Source: Arthrobacter sp. efr-133-TYG-118 (GTDB lineage Bacteria > Actinomycetota > Actinomycetes > Actinomycetales > Micrococcaceae). From it: DNA of 64,000 bases. The notes under the pieces were generated by a model, which did no database searches, was not told where the DNA came from, and saw nothing but the letters and a program-made list of their open reading frames with translations. The stretch spans positions 55,841-119,840 of the forward strand of contig NZ_JARVRH010000016.1 in the NCBI RefSeq assembly GCF_030209755.1. Direction: 5' to 3'. The translations under genes were made by a program, and so were the position numbers. Of this stretch, positions 55,931 to 63,947 are shown piece after piece (position 1 is the stretch's first letter; each line of letters begins with the position of its first letter).

Positions 55931-57451
55931 ATGGAAAACGTAGCTAAACCGTGGCCCGCACTGTGGTCCCTCGTGGTCGGGTTCTTCATGATCCTGATCG
56001 ACACCACCATTGTTTCCGTGGCGAACCCACGGATCATGGAGGGCCTGCACACCGATATCAACGCCGTCATCTGGGTGACGAGCGCCTACCTCCTCGCCTA
56101 CGCCGTGCCGTTGCTGATCACCGGACGGCTCGGTGACCGCTTCGGGCCGAAGAACCTCTACCTGATCGGCCTCGTGGTCTTCACCCTGGCGTCGCTGTGG
56201 TGCGGCCTCTCGGGCGATATCGGCATGCTGATCGCGGCCCGGGTGGTTCAGGGCATCGGCGCGGCCATGATGACGCCTCAAACCATGGCCGTCATCACCC
56301 GGATTTTCCCGCCGGACCGCCGCGGCGCGGCCATGGGCCTCTGGGGAGCCACGGCCGGCATGGCCATCCTCGTCGGCCCGATCCTCGGTGGCGTGTTGGT
56401 TGACGGCCTCGGCTGGCAGTGGATCTTCTTCGTCAACGTTCCCATCGGCGTCGTTGCCTTCGTCCTCGTGACCCGGCTGGTACCGAAGCTGACCACGCAC
56501 AGCCACAAGTTCGACGTCCTGGGTGTGCTGCTGTCCGCAGCAGGCATGTTCCTGCTGGTGTTCGGCATCCAGGAAGGCCAAAGCTACAAGTGGGGCACCG
56601 TCAGCGGACCCATTACCGTGTGGGGACTGATCATCACCGGGCTCGTCGTCCTGGCCGCGTTTGTCTTGTGGCAGTGGCTGCTGGAGCGCCGCGGCGGCGA
56701 ACCCCTGCTGCCGTTGGGCCTCTTCAAGGACCGCAACTTCTCCTTGGGCAACACCACCATCATGGCGGTGGGCTTCACCATCACCGCGTTCCCGTTGCCC
56801 ACCATTTTCTACTACCAGGTAGTCCGCGGGTTGTCCCCGACGCAGTCCGCGTTGCTCATGATCCCCATGGCTGTGATCTCCGGCGCGCTGGCACCTTTCG
56901 TTGGCAAGCTGATCGACCGCATCAACCCGCGTTGGTTCGCCGCTTTCGGGCTCCTCTGCCTGTCAGGCGCCCTGTTCTGGACCGGAACGCTTCTGAAGCC
57001 GGACACCCCCATCTGGATGTTCCTGCTGCCCAGCGCCCTCCAGGGCGTGGCCAACGGCTTCATTTGGGGCCCGGTCTCCAACGCGACTACCCGCAACCTC
57101 CCGCCGCGCTCGGCCGGCGCCGGTTCCGGTGTCTTCAATACGACGCGCCAGATCGGTGCGGTGCTGGGATCTGCCGCTATTGCTGCCCTCATCCAGTCCC
57201 GGCTGGCGGCCGAGCTGCCTGCGGCGCCCCCAGGGGCCGCCCCGGCCGGCGAAGGCGGATTCACCGGCAAGTTGCCTGAATTCCTGCATGACGGCTTCTC
57301 GACGGCGATGAGCCAGTCGGTCCTGCTCCCGGCCTTTGCGATTCTGCTGGGCGCAGTGGCGGCGTTGTTGTTCGGCAAGCCCAAAGCCGTCCAGGGCTGG
57401 GGTTCCCCGGCTGCCGCAGCCAAGCCTGAGACTGTTTCGCAAGACGGTTAG
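55931..57451 (+). CDS. DHA2-family multidrug MFS exporter (EmrB/QacA type)
   Basis: 506-residue fourteen-helix drug:H+ antiporter. WSLVVGFFMILIDTTIVSVANPRIM is the DHA2 motif D1 region, GRLGDRFGPKNLYLIG motif A, RVVQGIGAAMMTPQTMAVI motif B, and GPILGGVLVDGLGWQWIFFVNVPIG motif C of exporters. Pairing with PadR implies induction by a toxic compound. ATG 55931 with AAAGGA at 6 bases is chosen over the upstream start. A palindrome of 50 bases begins 11 bases after its stop. Confidence 0.93.
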   Translation: MENVAKPWPALWSLVVGFFMILIDTTIVSVANPRIMEGLHTDINAVIWVTSAYLLAYAVPLLITGRLGDRFGPKNLYLIGLVVFTLASLWCGLSGDIGMLIAARVVQGIGAAMMTPQTMAVITRIFPPDRRGAAMGLWGATAGMAILVGPILGGVLVDGLGWQWIFFVNVPIGVVAFVLVTRLVPKLTTHSHKFDVLGVLLSAAGMFLLVFGIQEGQSYKWGTVSGPITVWGLIITGLVVLAAFVLWQWLLERRGGEPLLPLGLFKDRNFSLGNTTIMAVGFTITAFPLPTIFYYQVVRGLSPTQSALLMIPMAVISGALAPFVGKLIDRINPRWFAAFGLLCLSGALFWTGTLLKPDTPIWMFLLPSALQGVANGFIWGPVSNATTRNLPPRSAGAGSGVFNTTRQIGAVLGSAAIAALIQSRLAAELPAAPPGAAPAGEGGFTGKLPEFLHDGFSTAMSQSVLLPAFAILLGAVAALLFGKPKAVQGWGSPAAAAKPETVSQDG

Positions 57452-57462
57452 CCCGCGCGAAC

Positions 57463-57512
57463 TGGCAGATGATGCCCTCAAAATGCCGCGATTTTGAGGG
57501 CATCATCTGCCA
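57463..57512. repeat. 50-bp perfect palindrome between convergent genes
   Basis: 22-bp perfect arms (57463-57484 and 57491-57512, TGGCAGATGATGCCCTCAAA first) around GCCGCG. It lies between the exporter stop and the GNAT stop and can serve as a terminator for both. The core TTTTGAGGGC also appears in the loop of the 27.4-kb palindrome. Confidence 0.9.
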
Positions 57513-57533
57513 ACTCGAGGTCAAGAGAAGGCG

Positions 57534-58265
57534 CTAGCGGAGCAGCACGGAGGTCTGGATACCGCCGTCGACGAATCCCAGCCTTCGGGCCAGGGCCATG
57601 GAACCACGGTTATCCAGCGCGGTCCGCCATTGCAGCGTCAGGCCCGAGGCGAGTGCCTCGTGGGCGGCGATCGAAGCAGCGAGGGTTCCGAGTCCTTGCC
57701 TGCGCAATTCAGGCGGCACCAGGACCCCCATGTCTGCGAGGATCCCCTGCCATTCTGCATAGGCGCCGCAGGCCACCGGTTTGCGGTCCGGTTCGTTGCC
57801 ATCCATCACGGTGAAATGGTGGTCCATCCTTGAGAGGTGGACTTCATTGACGTCGTCCGGTGGGCACCTGCCCTCCAACTCGATCGCCTCCGGATGGCCG
57901 TGGGAGACGGTGACTTCGCCGCCCGGCTGGAAGAGGGGAAGGTCGTCGGCGAACAGCAGCGCCGACGTCCCGAGTCCATGGCCGCCGTGTTCGCGGCTGA
58001 TCCGCAACAGTTCGGAGTGCTCGCTCAGTTGATCGTCCGAGAGTTCGACGGCGGCAGCCACCGCCCACCCCGGACCCACCAAGGCGGAGCGGCCAAAGAG
58101 CCTCACGAACGTGATGGATTCAGCGTCCTCGTCTTCCCTGACCAGCCGCTCCCCGGTGCGGGCAGCAGGTGAGCCGGAGACGAAACTGAAGGCCTCGTCG
58201 TCGAACCCTAAATGCCGGGCCCAGGCCAGCAGCACGATTTCCGCCGATCCCGCATCAAGTTCCAT
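57534..58265 (-). CDS. GNAT-family N-acetyltransferase
   Basis: 243 residues from ATG 58265; the longer frame runs into pfkA and is rejected. The C-terminal half is a GNAT domain with MGVLVPPELRRQGLGTLAASIAAHEAL, the acetyl-CoA loop RRQGLG, and GSMALARRLGFVDGG. The N-terminal 110 residues have no clear motif; their length suggests a second, degenerate GNAT fold. The substrate is unknown. The start is preceded by TAGACT at 7 bases. Confidence 0.82.
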   Translation of the reverse strand: MELDAGSAEIVLLAWARHLGFDDEAFSFVSGSPAARTGERLVREDEDAESITFVRLFGRSALVGPGWAVAAAVELSDDQLSEHSELLRISREHGGHGLGTSALLFADDLPLFQPGGEVTVSHGHPEAIELEGRCPPDDVNEVHLSRMDHHFTVMDGNEPDRKPVACGAYAEWQGILADMGVLVPPELRRQGLGTLAASIAAHEALASGLTLQWRTALDNRGSMALARRLGFVDGGIQTSVLLR

Positions 58266-58272
58266 GACATCG

Positions 58273-58278
58273 AGTCTA
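58273..58278 (-). promoter_or_regulatory. -10 box (TAGACT) of the GNAT gene, leaderless start
   Basis: On the minus strand TAGACT is followed by 7 bases and the ATG at 58265. Confidence 0.45.
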
Positions 58279-58296
58279 TGCAGTCCCCGGAAAAGG

Positions 58297-58338
58297 AAGG
58301 AGCAGGCAGGCGCCCGGTGGGGTGCCCGCCTGCTCCTT
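58297..58338 (-). terminator. Terminator after pfkA
   Basis: AAGGAGCAGGC (58297-58307) pairs exactly with GCCTGCTCCTT (58328-58338); on the minus strand the stem is followed by a T-rich tract (TTCCTTTTCC). It lies 27 bases after the pfkA stop. Confidence 0.8.
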
Positions 58339-58365
58339 GAAGAACCTGTTCCTTGAAGGACCGGC

Positions 58366-59391
58366 TCAGCCGAACAGCACCGCGGCTTCGTCGTAGCGAT
58401 TCTGGGGGACGGTCTTGAGCTTGCCCAGAGCAGCTTCGAAGCCCACGTGCTCAATGTCCGTGCCCTTGAGGGCCACCATGGTTCCCCAGCGGCCTTCCAC
58501 GACGGAATCGATGGCTGCCATGCCCAGACGGGTGGCCAGCACGCGGTCAAAAGCCGAGGGAACGCCGCCGCGCTGGATGTGGCCGAGGATCGTGGCGCGG
58601 GTCTCGATGCCGGTGCGGGCCTCGATTTCGGGGGCGAGCTGGTCGGCGATGCCACCCAGACGGGGCCGGCCAAAGGTGTCCAGTCCGCGTTCGGAGTGCG
58701 GGGCTTCCATGTGGTCGGGAACAAAACCCTCGGCAACAACAATGAGCGGCGCACGGCCACGATCGTGGGCCTCTTGGACCCACTCGGTGATCTGCTCGAT
58801 GCTGACCTTCTGCTCGGGGATCAGGATGGCGTGCGCGCCGGCAGCCATGCCCGCGTGCAGGGCAATCCAGCCCACGTGGCGGCCCATGACCTCGGCGATC
58901 ATGCAGCGGTGGTGGGATTCTCCGGTGGTGCGCAGCCGGTCGATGGCCTCAGTGGCGATCTGGACGGCGGTGTCGAACCCGAAGGTGTAGTCGGTGGCGT
59001 CGAGGTCGTTGTCCACAGTCTTGGGGACGCCGACGATCTTTAGCCCGGCGTCGGTAAGGCGCTTCGCGGCAGCCAGGGTGCCTTCGCCGCCGATGGCAAT
59101 GATGGCGTCGATGCCGAGGCGGTCCATGTGGGCCTTGATGACATCCGGCCCGCCGCCGTTCTCGAACGGGTTGGTGCGGGACGTGCCGAGGATGGTTCCA
59201 CCCTGCTTGGCGATACCGCGGACCATCGTGCGGGGAATGTCGATGACGTCGCCCTCCACGACGCCTCGCCAACCGTCCCGGAAACCGACGAATTCCTGGC
59301 CGTGAATGGCAATTCCCTTGAGGACGGCGCCGCGGATGACGGCGTTCAGTCCGGGGCAGTCGCCACCGCTGGTAAGGATTCCAATTTTCAT
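58366..59391 (-). CDS. pfkA: 6-phosphofructokinase
   Basis: 341-residue kinase for fructose-6-phosphate in glycolysis. MKIGILTSGGDCPGLNAVIRG binds nucleotide, VPKTVDNDLDATDYTFGFDTA holds the catalytic Asp block, and AEVMGRHVGWIALHAGMA binds sugar phosphate. The phosphoryl-donor loop reads GGEGTL: Gly at the deciding position favours ATP, where PPi-dependent actinobacterial enzymes (Amycolatopsis type) have GGEDT. This is inference from that residue. It is a single gene with its own terminator. Confidence 0.95.
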   Translation of the reverse strand: MKIGILTSGGDCPGLNAVIRGAVLKGIAIHGQEFVGFRDGWRGVVEGDVIDIPRTMVRGIAKQGGTILGTSRTNPFENGGGPDVIKAHMDRLGIDAIIAIGGEGTLAAAKRLTDAGLKIVGVPKTVDNDLDATDYTFGFDTAVQIATEAIDRLRTTGESHHRCMIAEVMGRHVGWIALHAGMAAGAHAILIPEQKVSIEQITEWVQEAHDRGRAPLIVVAEGFVPDHMEAPHSERGLDTFGRPRLGGIADQLAPEIEARTGIETRATILGHIQRGGVPSAFDRVLATRLGMAAIDSVVEGRWGTMVALKGTDIEHVGFEAALGKLKTVPQNRYDEAAVLFG

Positions 59392-59580
59392 GAGGGCTCA
59401 AATCCTGGCTAGGAGGTATACGTGCAGAGCGCCACGCTGAGCTCACAACGATTGTAGGGGGAAATGTGGGGTGGGACACAAACATGACCATCGCCGAGGA
59501 TGAGACTTTTGAAACAACGTGGAAATTCGACGGGCAAGCCCGGCCTAAATGACCGGCTTATGGAACCTGGCTTAACAAGC

Positions 59581-59611
59581 CCAGCGCCCCGCCGCGTTGG
59601 CGGAGCGCTGG
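59581..59611 (-). terminator. Hairpin after the short PspC gene
   Basis: CCAGCGCCCCGCC (59581-59593) and GGCGGAGCGCTGG (59599-59611) pair with one bulge, 37 bases after the PspC stop. A second stem (CGGCCCG with CGGGGCCG) lies nearer the gene. T-runs are lacking. Confidence 0.6.
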
Positions 59612-59647
59612 CGAACTCGCCGGCCCGTAAACCGGGGCCGGGCTGTG

Positions 59648-59905
59648 CTAATTCCTGCCTTGCGAACGCTGGGTGAGGAAAGATTCCAGCGCAATGGTGC
59701 CGCTTTGGTTGGGAAGCAGCAGCCACGCCACCACGTAAATCACCACGGCGGGCCCGGGTAGCAGGCAGAAGATCAGGTAGCCAATGCGGACGTAGGCCAC
59801 GTCCACGTTCAGTTTGGCGGCGATGCCACCGCAAACCCCTCCGATCAAACGCTGCGGACCGCGCTTCAGGCCGATGCCCCGTACGATGCTGAAGAACTTG
59901 TTCAT
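59648..59905 (-). CDS. Short PspC-domain membrane protein
   Basis: 85 residues. RGPQRLIGGVCGGIAAKLNVDVAYVRIGYLIFCLLPGP followed by VVIYVVAWLLLP is a complete PspC domain: a short amphipathic region and two hydrophobic segments. PspC proteins sense or relay envelope stress in the phage-shock response. It is the last of three leftward genes, 45 bases after the two-helix protein gene. A third and fourth PspC domain occur in the adjacent large protein and the divergent kinase, which marks this as one PspC-centred locus. Confidence 0.88.
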   Translation of the reverse strand: MNKFFSIVRGIGLKRGPQRLIGGVCGGIAAKLNVDVAYVRIGYLIFCLLPGPAVVIYVVAWLLLPNQSGTIALESFLTQRSQGRN

Positions 59906-59950
59906 GGCTAGAGCCTTCCCTGTTGTGGCTGCTTTGTCACGTGCTGCTTG

Positions 59951-60253
59951 CTACCGGTGGTCGGAATCGGTGGCGCCGGCCCCGGAGTCCGGGCCGGACT
60001 CGATGCCCTTTCGGGAGCGAGCCGACACAAGGCCTCCGATCACGAGTGCCGCGCCGGCCCCGATCATGAGCCCGATCAGCACATAGGTGCCGTTGAGCGC
60101 TACGAGGCCGAGCTTGGAAATGATGATCAAAGCTGCGAGTGCCACAACAATCAGCCCCCAGACCACCGTGCTCACCCTGGCCCGGGCGGTTTGCGCGGTG
60201 GGTTCGGATCCCGGTGCCGTTTCAAATGCCCGCGTGGGTTCGTGTGTGCTCAT
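59951..60253 (-). CDS. Two-helix membrane protein of the PspC locus (LiaI-like)
   Basis: 100 residues from ATG 60253. An N-terminal hydrophilic part of about 28 residues is followed by VVWGLIVVALAALIIISKL and TYVLIGLMIGAGAALVIGGLV and a charged tail (ARSRKGIESGPDSG). Two-helix proteins of this layout resemble LiaI-type or DUF5668-like partners of PspC/LiaF proteins. The start is 1 base after the stop of the 499-residue PspC protein, so translation is coupled. No enzymatic motif. Confidence 0.75.
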   Translation of the reverse strand: MSTHEPTRAFETAPGSEPTAQTARARVSTVVWGLIVVALAALIIISKLGLVALNGTYVLIGLMIGAGAALVIGGLVSARSRKGIESGPDSGAGATDSDHR

Positions 60254-60254
60254 G

Positions 60255-61754
60255 TCAGTTTCCTTCCTGGACGGTGACATTGCTGAAGGTGCCGTTGAGT
60301 TTGACGACCAGCTTGGCGCCGGGCTTGTCCGTGTTGAAGCTGTCCCGGGTGCCACCGTTGCTTTGGGTGACGGCGCTGCCGTCCTGCTTGAGGTTCGCGA
60401 AGGTCATGTCTGCTTGGACCTCCACCGGCACGGTCGCAGGTATGAGGAGCTTGATGTTGCTTGCGGTCACGTCCATCGGAACCACGACGTCGGAACTCAG
60501 CGGTGCGCTCAGGTTCAGCTTGGTCAAGTCAACGGTCCCGTTGGCCCCGGTAATGTCGAAGCCTTTGCGGGCATCCTCGATGCTCACGGGATTCCATTGA
60601 GCATTCTGGAGACGGAAGTGGTCTGCGCTGGGGGCGATATTGAATATGCCCCCGATCACCAGCGTCGCAACGGCCAGGAAGCCGAGCAGCCCTGATGTGC
60701 GGCCACGAAGCCCCGCAACGAGGATGCCGAGGCCGAGGACGGCGGCGCCCGTGGCCCAGACCACCGCGTTGGCGGCGTCCCCCAGTTGGATCACATTGCC
60801 GGCGTCGAGCAGCTTGAGCGTTCCGCCGGCCAGCAGGGCTGCCCCCGCTGAGACCGCTACGATAGCCGCGCCCGGTCCTTGCCGCCTCGGCCGCTCGGGC
60901 CGTTCGGGACGGTTGGGAACGCCAGCCGGTGGGTAGGGCCCCGCGGGATTGAAGGGCCCCGAGGGATTGACAGGGCCCGAAGGGGTTGCCGGCCCGCCGG
61001 CCCCGTAACTACCGGTCCCGTAACTACCGGCCCCGCCAGTCCCGTAAGCACTGGAGCCGTAAGGACCTGAGCTGTAAGGGCCGGCTGGATAGCCTGCCGA
61101 GGCATGGGAGCCCGCCCCGCCAGGGGAACTTGGAGCGGCCGCATAGTTGTGTGTGCCCATGGTCTGCCTTCCATTGCGGGATTTGCTGCGCTGGACCAGG
61201 AAGTAGACCAGGTAGATGATGCCGCCTACCCAGAACAGCGTCCACAGGATTCCAGGAACGCCGTTCCAGCCCCAGCCCCAGAAGCCGCGGCCGAGGCTTG
61301 GCAATCCGATGATGGTTGTGATGAGGGCGCCGGTCATGCCTGCGGACCAACGCCCCGCACCGGCCTCCTGGGCGTGGATGCGGCCATCGGGTTCGGGCAG
61401 GAGCGCCCAGGCGACGCCGTAGAGCAGGATGCCGACGCCGGCAAAAAGGGTGAGGATGATGAAGATGCCGCGGACGATCAATGGATCGATGCCGAAACGG
61501 TGCGCGATGCCGCTGGCCACGCCGCCCATCCACCGGTCGCGGCCGCGGCTGATGCCTTGGCTGCGGATCCAGTTGAAGAAGTTCTGCGGGGGAGCGGGCA
61601 CAGCGTAGTTCGGTGCCGTGCCGCCGGTGCTGCCGGAGTTTGGCTGGGCCGGTTCTTCCGGCGAGCCTGTCCCTGCCGGATGGCTGGATTCTGCAGGTTG
61701 TCCGGGCTCCGCTGCTTGTCCGGAGTCCTCGGGATTCATGCTGTTCGCGTTCAT
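60255..61754 (-). CDS. PspC-domain multi-pass protein with LiaF-like C-terminal domain
   Basis: 499 residues. A disordered, Pro/Gly/Ser-rich N-terminus of about 58 residues; then a PspC domain (RDRWMGGVASGIAHRFGIDPLIVRG to YGVAWALLP); two more helices (FWGWGWNGVPGILWTLFWVGG region); a Gly/Tyr/Ser-Pro-rich linker of about 95 residues with repeats such as GSYGTGSYG; four helices; and a C-terminal strand-rich domain (GANGTVDLTKLNLSAPLSSDVVVPMD, ASNIKLLIPATVPVEVQAD) like the LiaF/DUF2154-type (toast-rack) sensor domain. The order is that of actinobacterial envelope-stress membrane sensors. It is divergent from the PspC-kinase gene. Confidence 0.85.
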   Translation of the reverse strand: MNANSMNPEDSGQAAEPGQPAESSHPAGTGSPEEPAQPNSGSTGGTAPNYAVPAPPQNFFNWIRSQGISRGRDRWMGGVASGIAHRFGIDPLIVRGIFIILTLFAGVGILLYGVAWALLPEPDGRIHAQEAGAGRWSAGMTGALITTIIGLPSLGRGFWGWGWNGVPGILWTLFWVGGIIYLVYFLVQRSKSRNGRQTMGTHNYAAAPSSPGGAGSHASAGYPAGPYSSGPYGSSAYGTGGAGSYGTGSYGAGGPATPSGPVNPSGPFNPAGPYPPAGVPNRPERPERPRRQGPGAAIVAVSAGAALLAGGTLKLLDAGNVIQLGDAANAVVWATGAAVLGLGILVAGLRGRTSGLLGFLAVATLVIGGIFNIAPSADHFRLQNAQWNPVSIEDARKGFDITGANGTVDLTKLNLSAPLSSDVVVPMDVTASNIKLLIPATVPVEVQADMTFANLKQDGSAVTQSNGGTRDSFNTDKPGAKLVVKLNGTFSNVTVQEGN

Positions 61755-61879
61755 ACTTCGATCTTGCCGCCTGGCGGCGCCGCCCTCTATTGGGGGATAC
61801 CCTGAACCTTCCCTGAGTGGCCCCCTGAGTTGCCCTAGCTCCGAGCGCCGAAGGCCCTGATACGTGTTTGGATGGATTC

Positions 61880-63217
61880 ATGACAACCGCCATGCAACGC
61901 CCGCCGCTGGTCCGGAGCAGCGACCGGATGATTGCCGGCGTGTGCAGCGGCCTGGCGGACCACCTTGGCTGGCCTGTGAAGTACATCCGGCTCGGCATGG
62001 TCCTTGCCTCGTTCGCCGGCGGCGCGGGCCTGGCCTTCTACGCCTGGCTGTGGGTCATGGTGCCCACCGCCGACGAAAGCGCCCGCCGCAATAGCCGCCG
62101 CCCGGCGTCGCCCATTGCTCCTTCGGTCAGCATGCCTCCCGATGTAGCAGCGCCCGACGGCGGAGCGCAGCCGCCGCTGTCCACTCCGGCTCCCGTTTCC
62201 GTCTCCTGGTTCAGGATTCGGCGCATCCAGTACGGGAAAGAGATCCTCCTGGGAGCCGGCCTGCTCCTGGTGGCCGCCATCCTCATCGCCCGGCAATTCG
62301 GCGTCGAGGTCCCTCTCGGCACGCTGATCCCGGCGGCCGCCATACTCGGCGGAGCGGCGATCGCGTGGATGCAGCTGGACGAGACGCGCCGCGCCGGACT
62401 GGTGGACAAGACCAAGGCGGACCAAGCCGGCGGCTGGGTCCGCCTTGCTGCCGGCCTGGCCCTGGTGGTTGCCGGGGTGTTGGTCATGGTGTCCGGTTCC
62501 GGTTCGTGGGAGCAGACCTGGCTCGCCTTGCTGGCTTCCATCGCGGTGCTGGGCGGCGTCGCCCTGGTGCTGCTGCCGTGGGGCCTGAAGTTCTGGAAGG
62601 ACCTTGAAACCGAGCGCGCAGCGCGGGTTCGCGAGACGGAGCGGGCCGAGATTGCCGCCCACCTGCACGACTCGGTGCTGCAGACGCTCGCCCTGATCCA
62701 GCGCCGCGCCGGCTCCGAGCAGGACGTGGTCCGGCTCGCCCGTGCCCAGGAGCGTGAACTGCGCACCTGGTTGTATCGGGACGCCGCCAAGGATGCGGGA
62801 CTCCTGGCGGAGCGGATTGCCGCGGCCGCTGCCGAAGTGGAGGACGCGCACGGACACGCCGTCGACGTCGTCAGCGTGGGAGACGCCGCCATGACGGACC
62901 GGCATGAAGCCCTCGTCCTTGCGGCCCGGGAGGCGATGCACAATGCTGCCCGGCATGGCGGCGGAGCCGTGTCGGTCTATCTCGAGAGCTCGGACACGGG
63001 TAGCGAGGTTTTCATCAGGGATCGCGGACCCGGCTTTGACCCGGATGCTGTCCCTGAAGACCGGCTCGGAGTCAAGGAGTCAATCATCGGACGGATGAAG
63101 CGCCACGGCGGCACTGCAGTCATCAACAGTAGCTCCGAGGGCACGGAAGTACGCCTGAAACTGCCCGCCGAGAACGCCGACAAAGCAGAGAACCGAAACG
63201 GAGAAGCCAAAGCATGA
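61880..63217 (+). CDS. PspC-domain sensor histidine kinase (NarL/LiaS type)
   Basis: 445 residues from ATG 61880. Residues about 7-60 are a PspC domain (SSDRMIAGVCSGLADHLGWPVKYIRLG to LWVMVP); then a linker, and four helices to about 240. The HisKA_3 helix reads RAEIAAHLHDSVLQTLALIQRR with phospho-acceptor His263, and the ATPase domain has REAMHNAARHGGG and VFIRDRGPGFDPDAV. The fusion of PspC directly to a kinase links envelope stress to gene control. Its stop overlaps the response regulator start (ATGA). The upstream TTG at 61868 is an alternative start. Divergent from the three PspC-locus genes. Confidence 0.9.
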   Translation: MTTAMQRPPLVRSSDRMIAGVCSGLADHLGWPVKYIRLGMVLASFAGGAGLAFYAWLWVMVPTADESARRNSRRPASPIAPSVSMPPDVAAPDGGAQPPLSTPAPVSVSWFRIRRIQYGKEILLGAGLLLVAAILIARQFGVEVPLGTLIPAAAILGGAAIAWMQLDETRRAGLVDKTKADQAGGWVRLAAGLALVVAGVLVMVSGSGSWEQTWLALLASIAVLGGVALVLLPWGLKFWKDLETERAARVRETERAEIAAHLHDSVLQTLALIQRRAGSEQDVVRLARAQERELRTWLYRDAAKDAGLLAERIAAAAAEVEDAHGHAVDVVSVGDAAMTDRHEALVLAAREAMHNAARHGGGAVSVYLESSDTGSEVFIRDRGPGFDPDAVPEDRLGVKESIIGRMKRHGGTAVINSSSEGTEVRLKLPAENADKAENRNGEAKA

Positions 63218-63915
63218 ACGGCACCCCAGAACAGATCAAGCCGGAGCAGGCCATAGCCGGGCAAGTGCCGCGGAAGGTGCGCGTGGTGATCGTGGACGAT
63301 CATGCCATTTTCCGGTCCGGTCTGAAGGCCGACCTCGATTCCAGGATCGACGTCGTGGGTGAAGCCGGAACGGTGGAACAAGCCGTCGCTGTGATCGCCG
63401 AGGTTCACCCGGAAGTGGTGTTGCTTGACGTCCATTTGCCCGGCGGCCTTGGCGGCGGCGGGCGGGAGGTCATCAGCGCATCCACTCCGTTGCGCGGGAG
63501 CACGAGCTTCCTGGCCTTGAGCGTCTCAGATGCGGCCGAGGACGTCGTGGCCGTCATTCGGGCCGGGGCCCGAGGTTATGTCACCAAGACCATTTCCGGT
63601 CCCGAGATCTCCGATGCCGTGATCCGCGTGGCCGACGGTGACGCCGTCTTCTCGCCGAGGCTGGCGGGTTTTGTCCTGGACGCTTTCGGAACCTCGCCTG
63701 CCGAGATCGCCGACGACGAACTGGACCGTCTCTCCGCGAGGGAACTCGAAGTCATGCGCCTCATCGCCCGGGGCTACAGCTACAAGGAGGTGGCCAAGGA
63801 GTTGTTCATTTCCATCAAGACCGTGGAAACCCATGTCTCCGCGGTGCTCCGCAAACTCCAGCTTTCCAGCCGCCACGAGCTGACCAAGTGGGCCGCCGAG
63901 CGCCGCCTCCTCTGA
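63214..63915 (+). CDS. LuxR/NarL-family response regulator
   Basis: 233 residues. The receiver begins KVRVVIVDDHAIFRSGLKADL with Asp72 in VVLLDVHLPGG as the phosphorylation site and VTKTISGPEI near its end. The C-terminal LuxR helix-turn-helix reads LSARELEVMRLIARGYSYKEVAKELF and VETHVSAVLRKLQLSSR. An insert GGLGGGGREVIS after the phospho-site is typical of actinobacterial partners of PspC-kinases. It is coupled to the kinase by a 4-base overlap. Likely targets include the divergent PspC genes; this is inference. Confidence 0.92.
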   Translation: MNGTPEQIKPEQAIAGQVPRKVRVVIVDDHAIFRSGLKADLDSRIDVVGEAGTVEQAVAVIAEVHPEVVLLDVHLPGGLGGGGREVISASTPLRGSTSFLALSVSDAAEDVVAVIRAGARGYVTKTISGPEISDAVIRVADGDAVFSPRLAGFVLDAFGTSPAEIADDELDRLSARELEVMRLIARGYSYKEVAKELFISIKTVETHVSAVLRKLQLSSRHELTKWAAERRLL

Positions 63916-63947
63916 CGCGCGCTCACCTTTAACGCCTTGAGCCCAGG

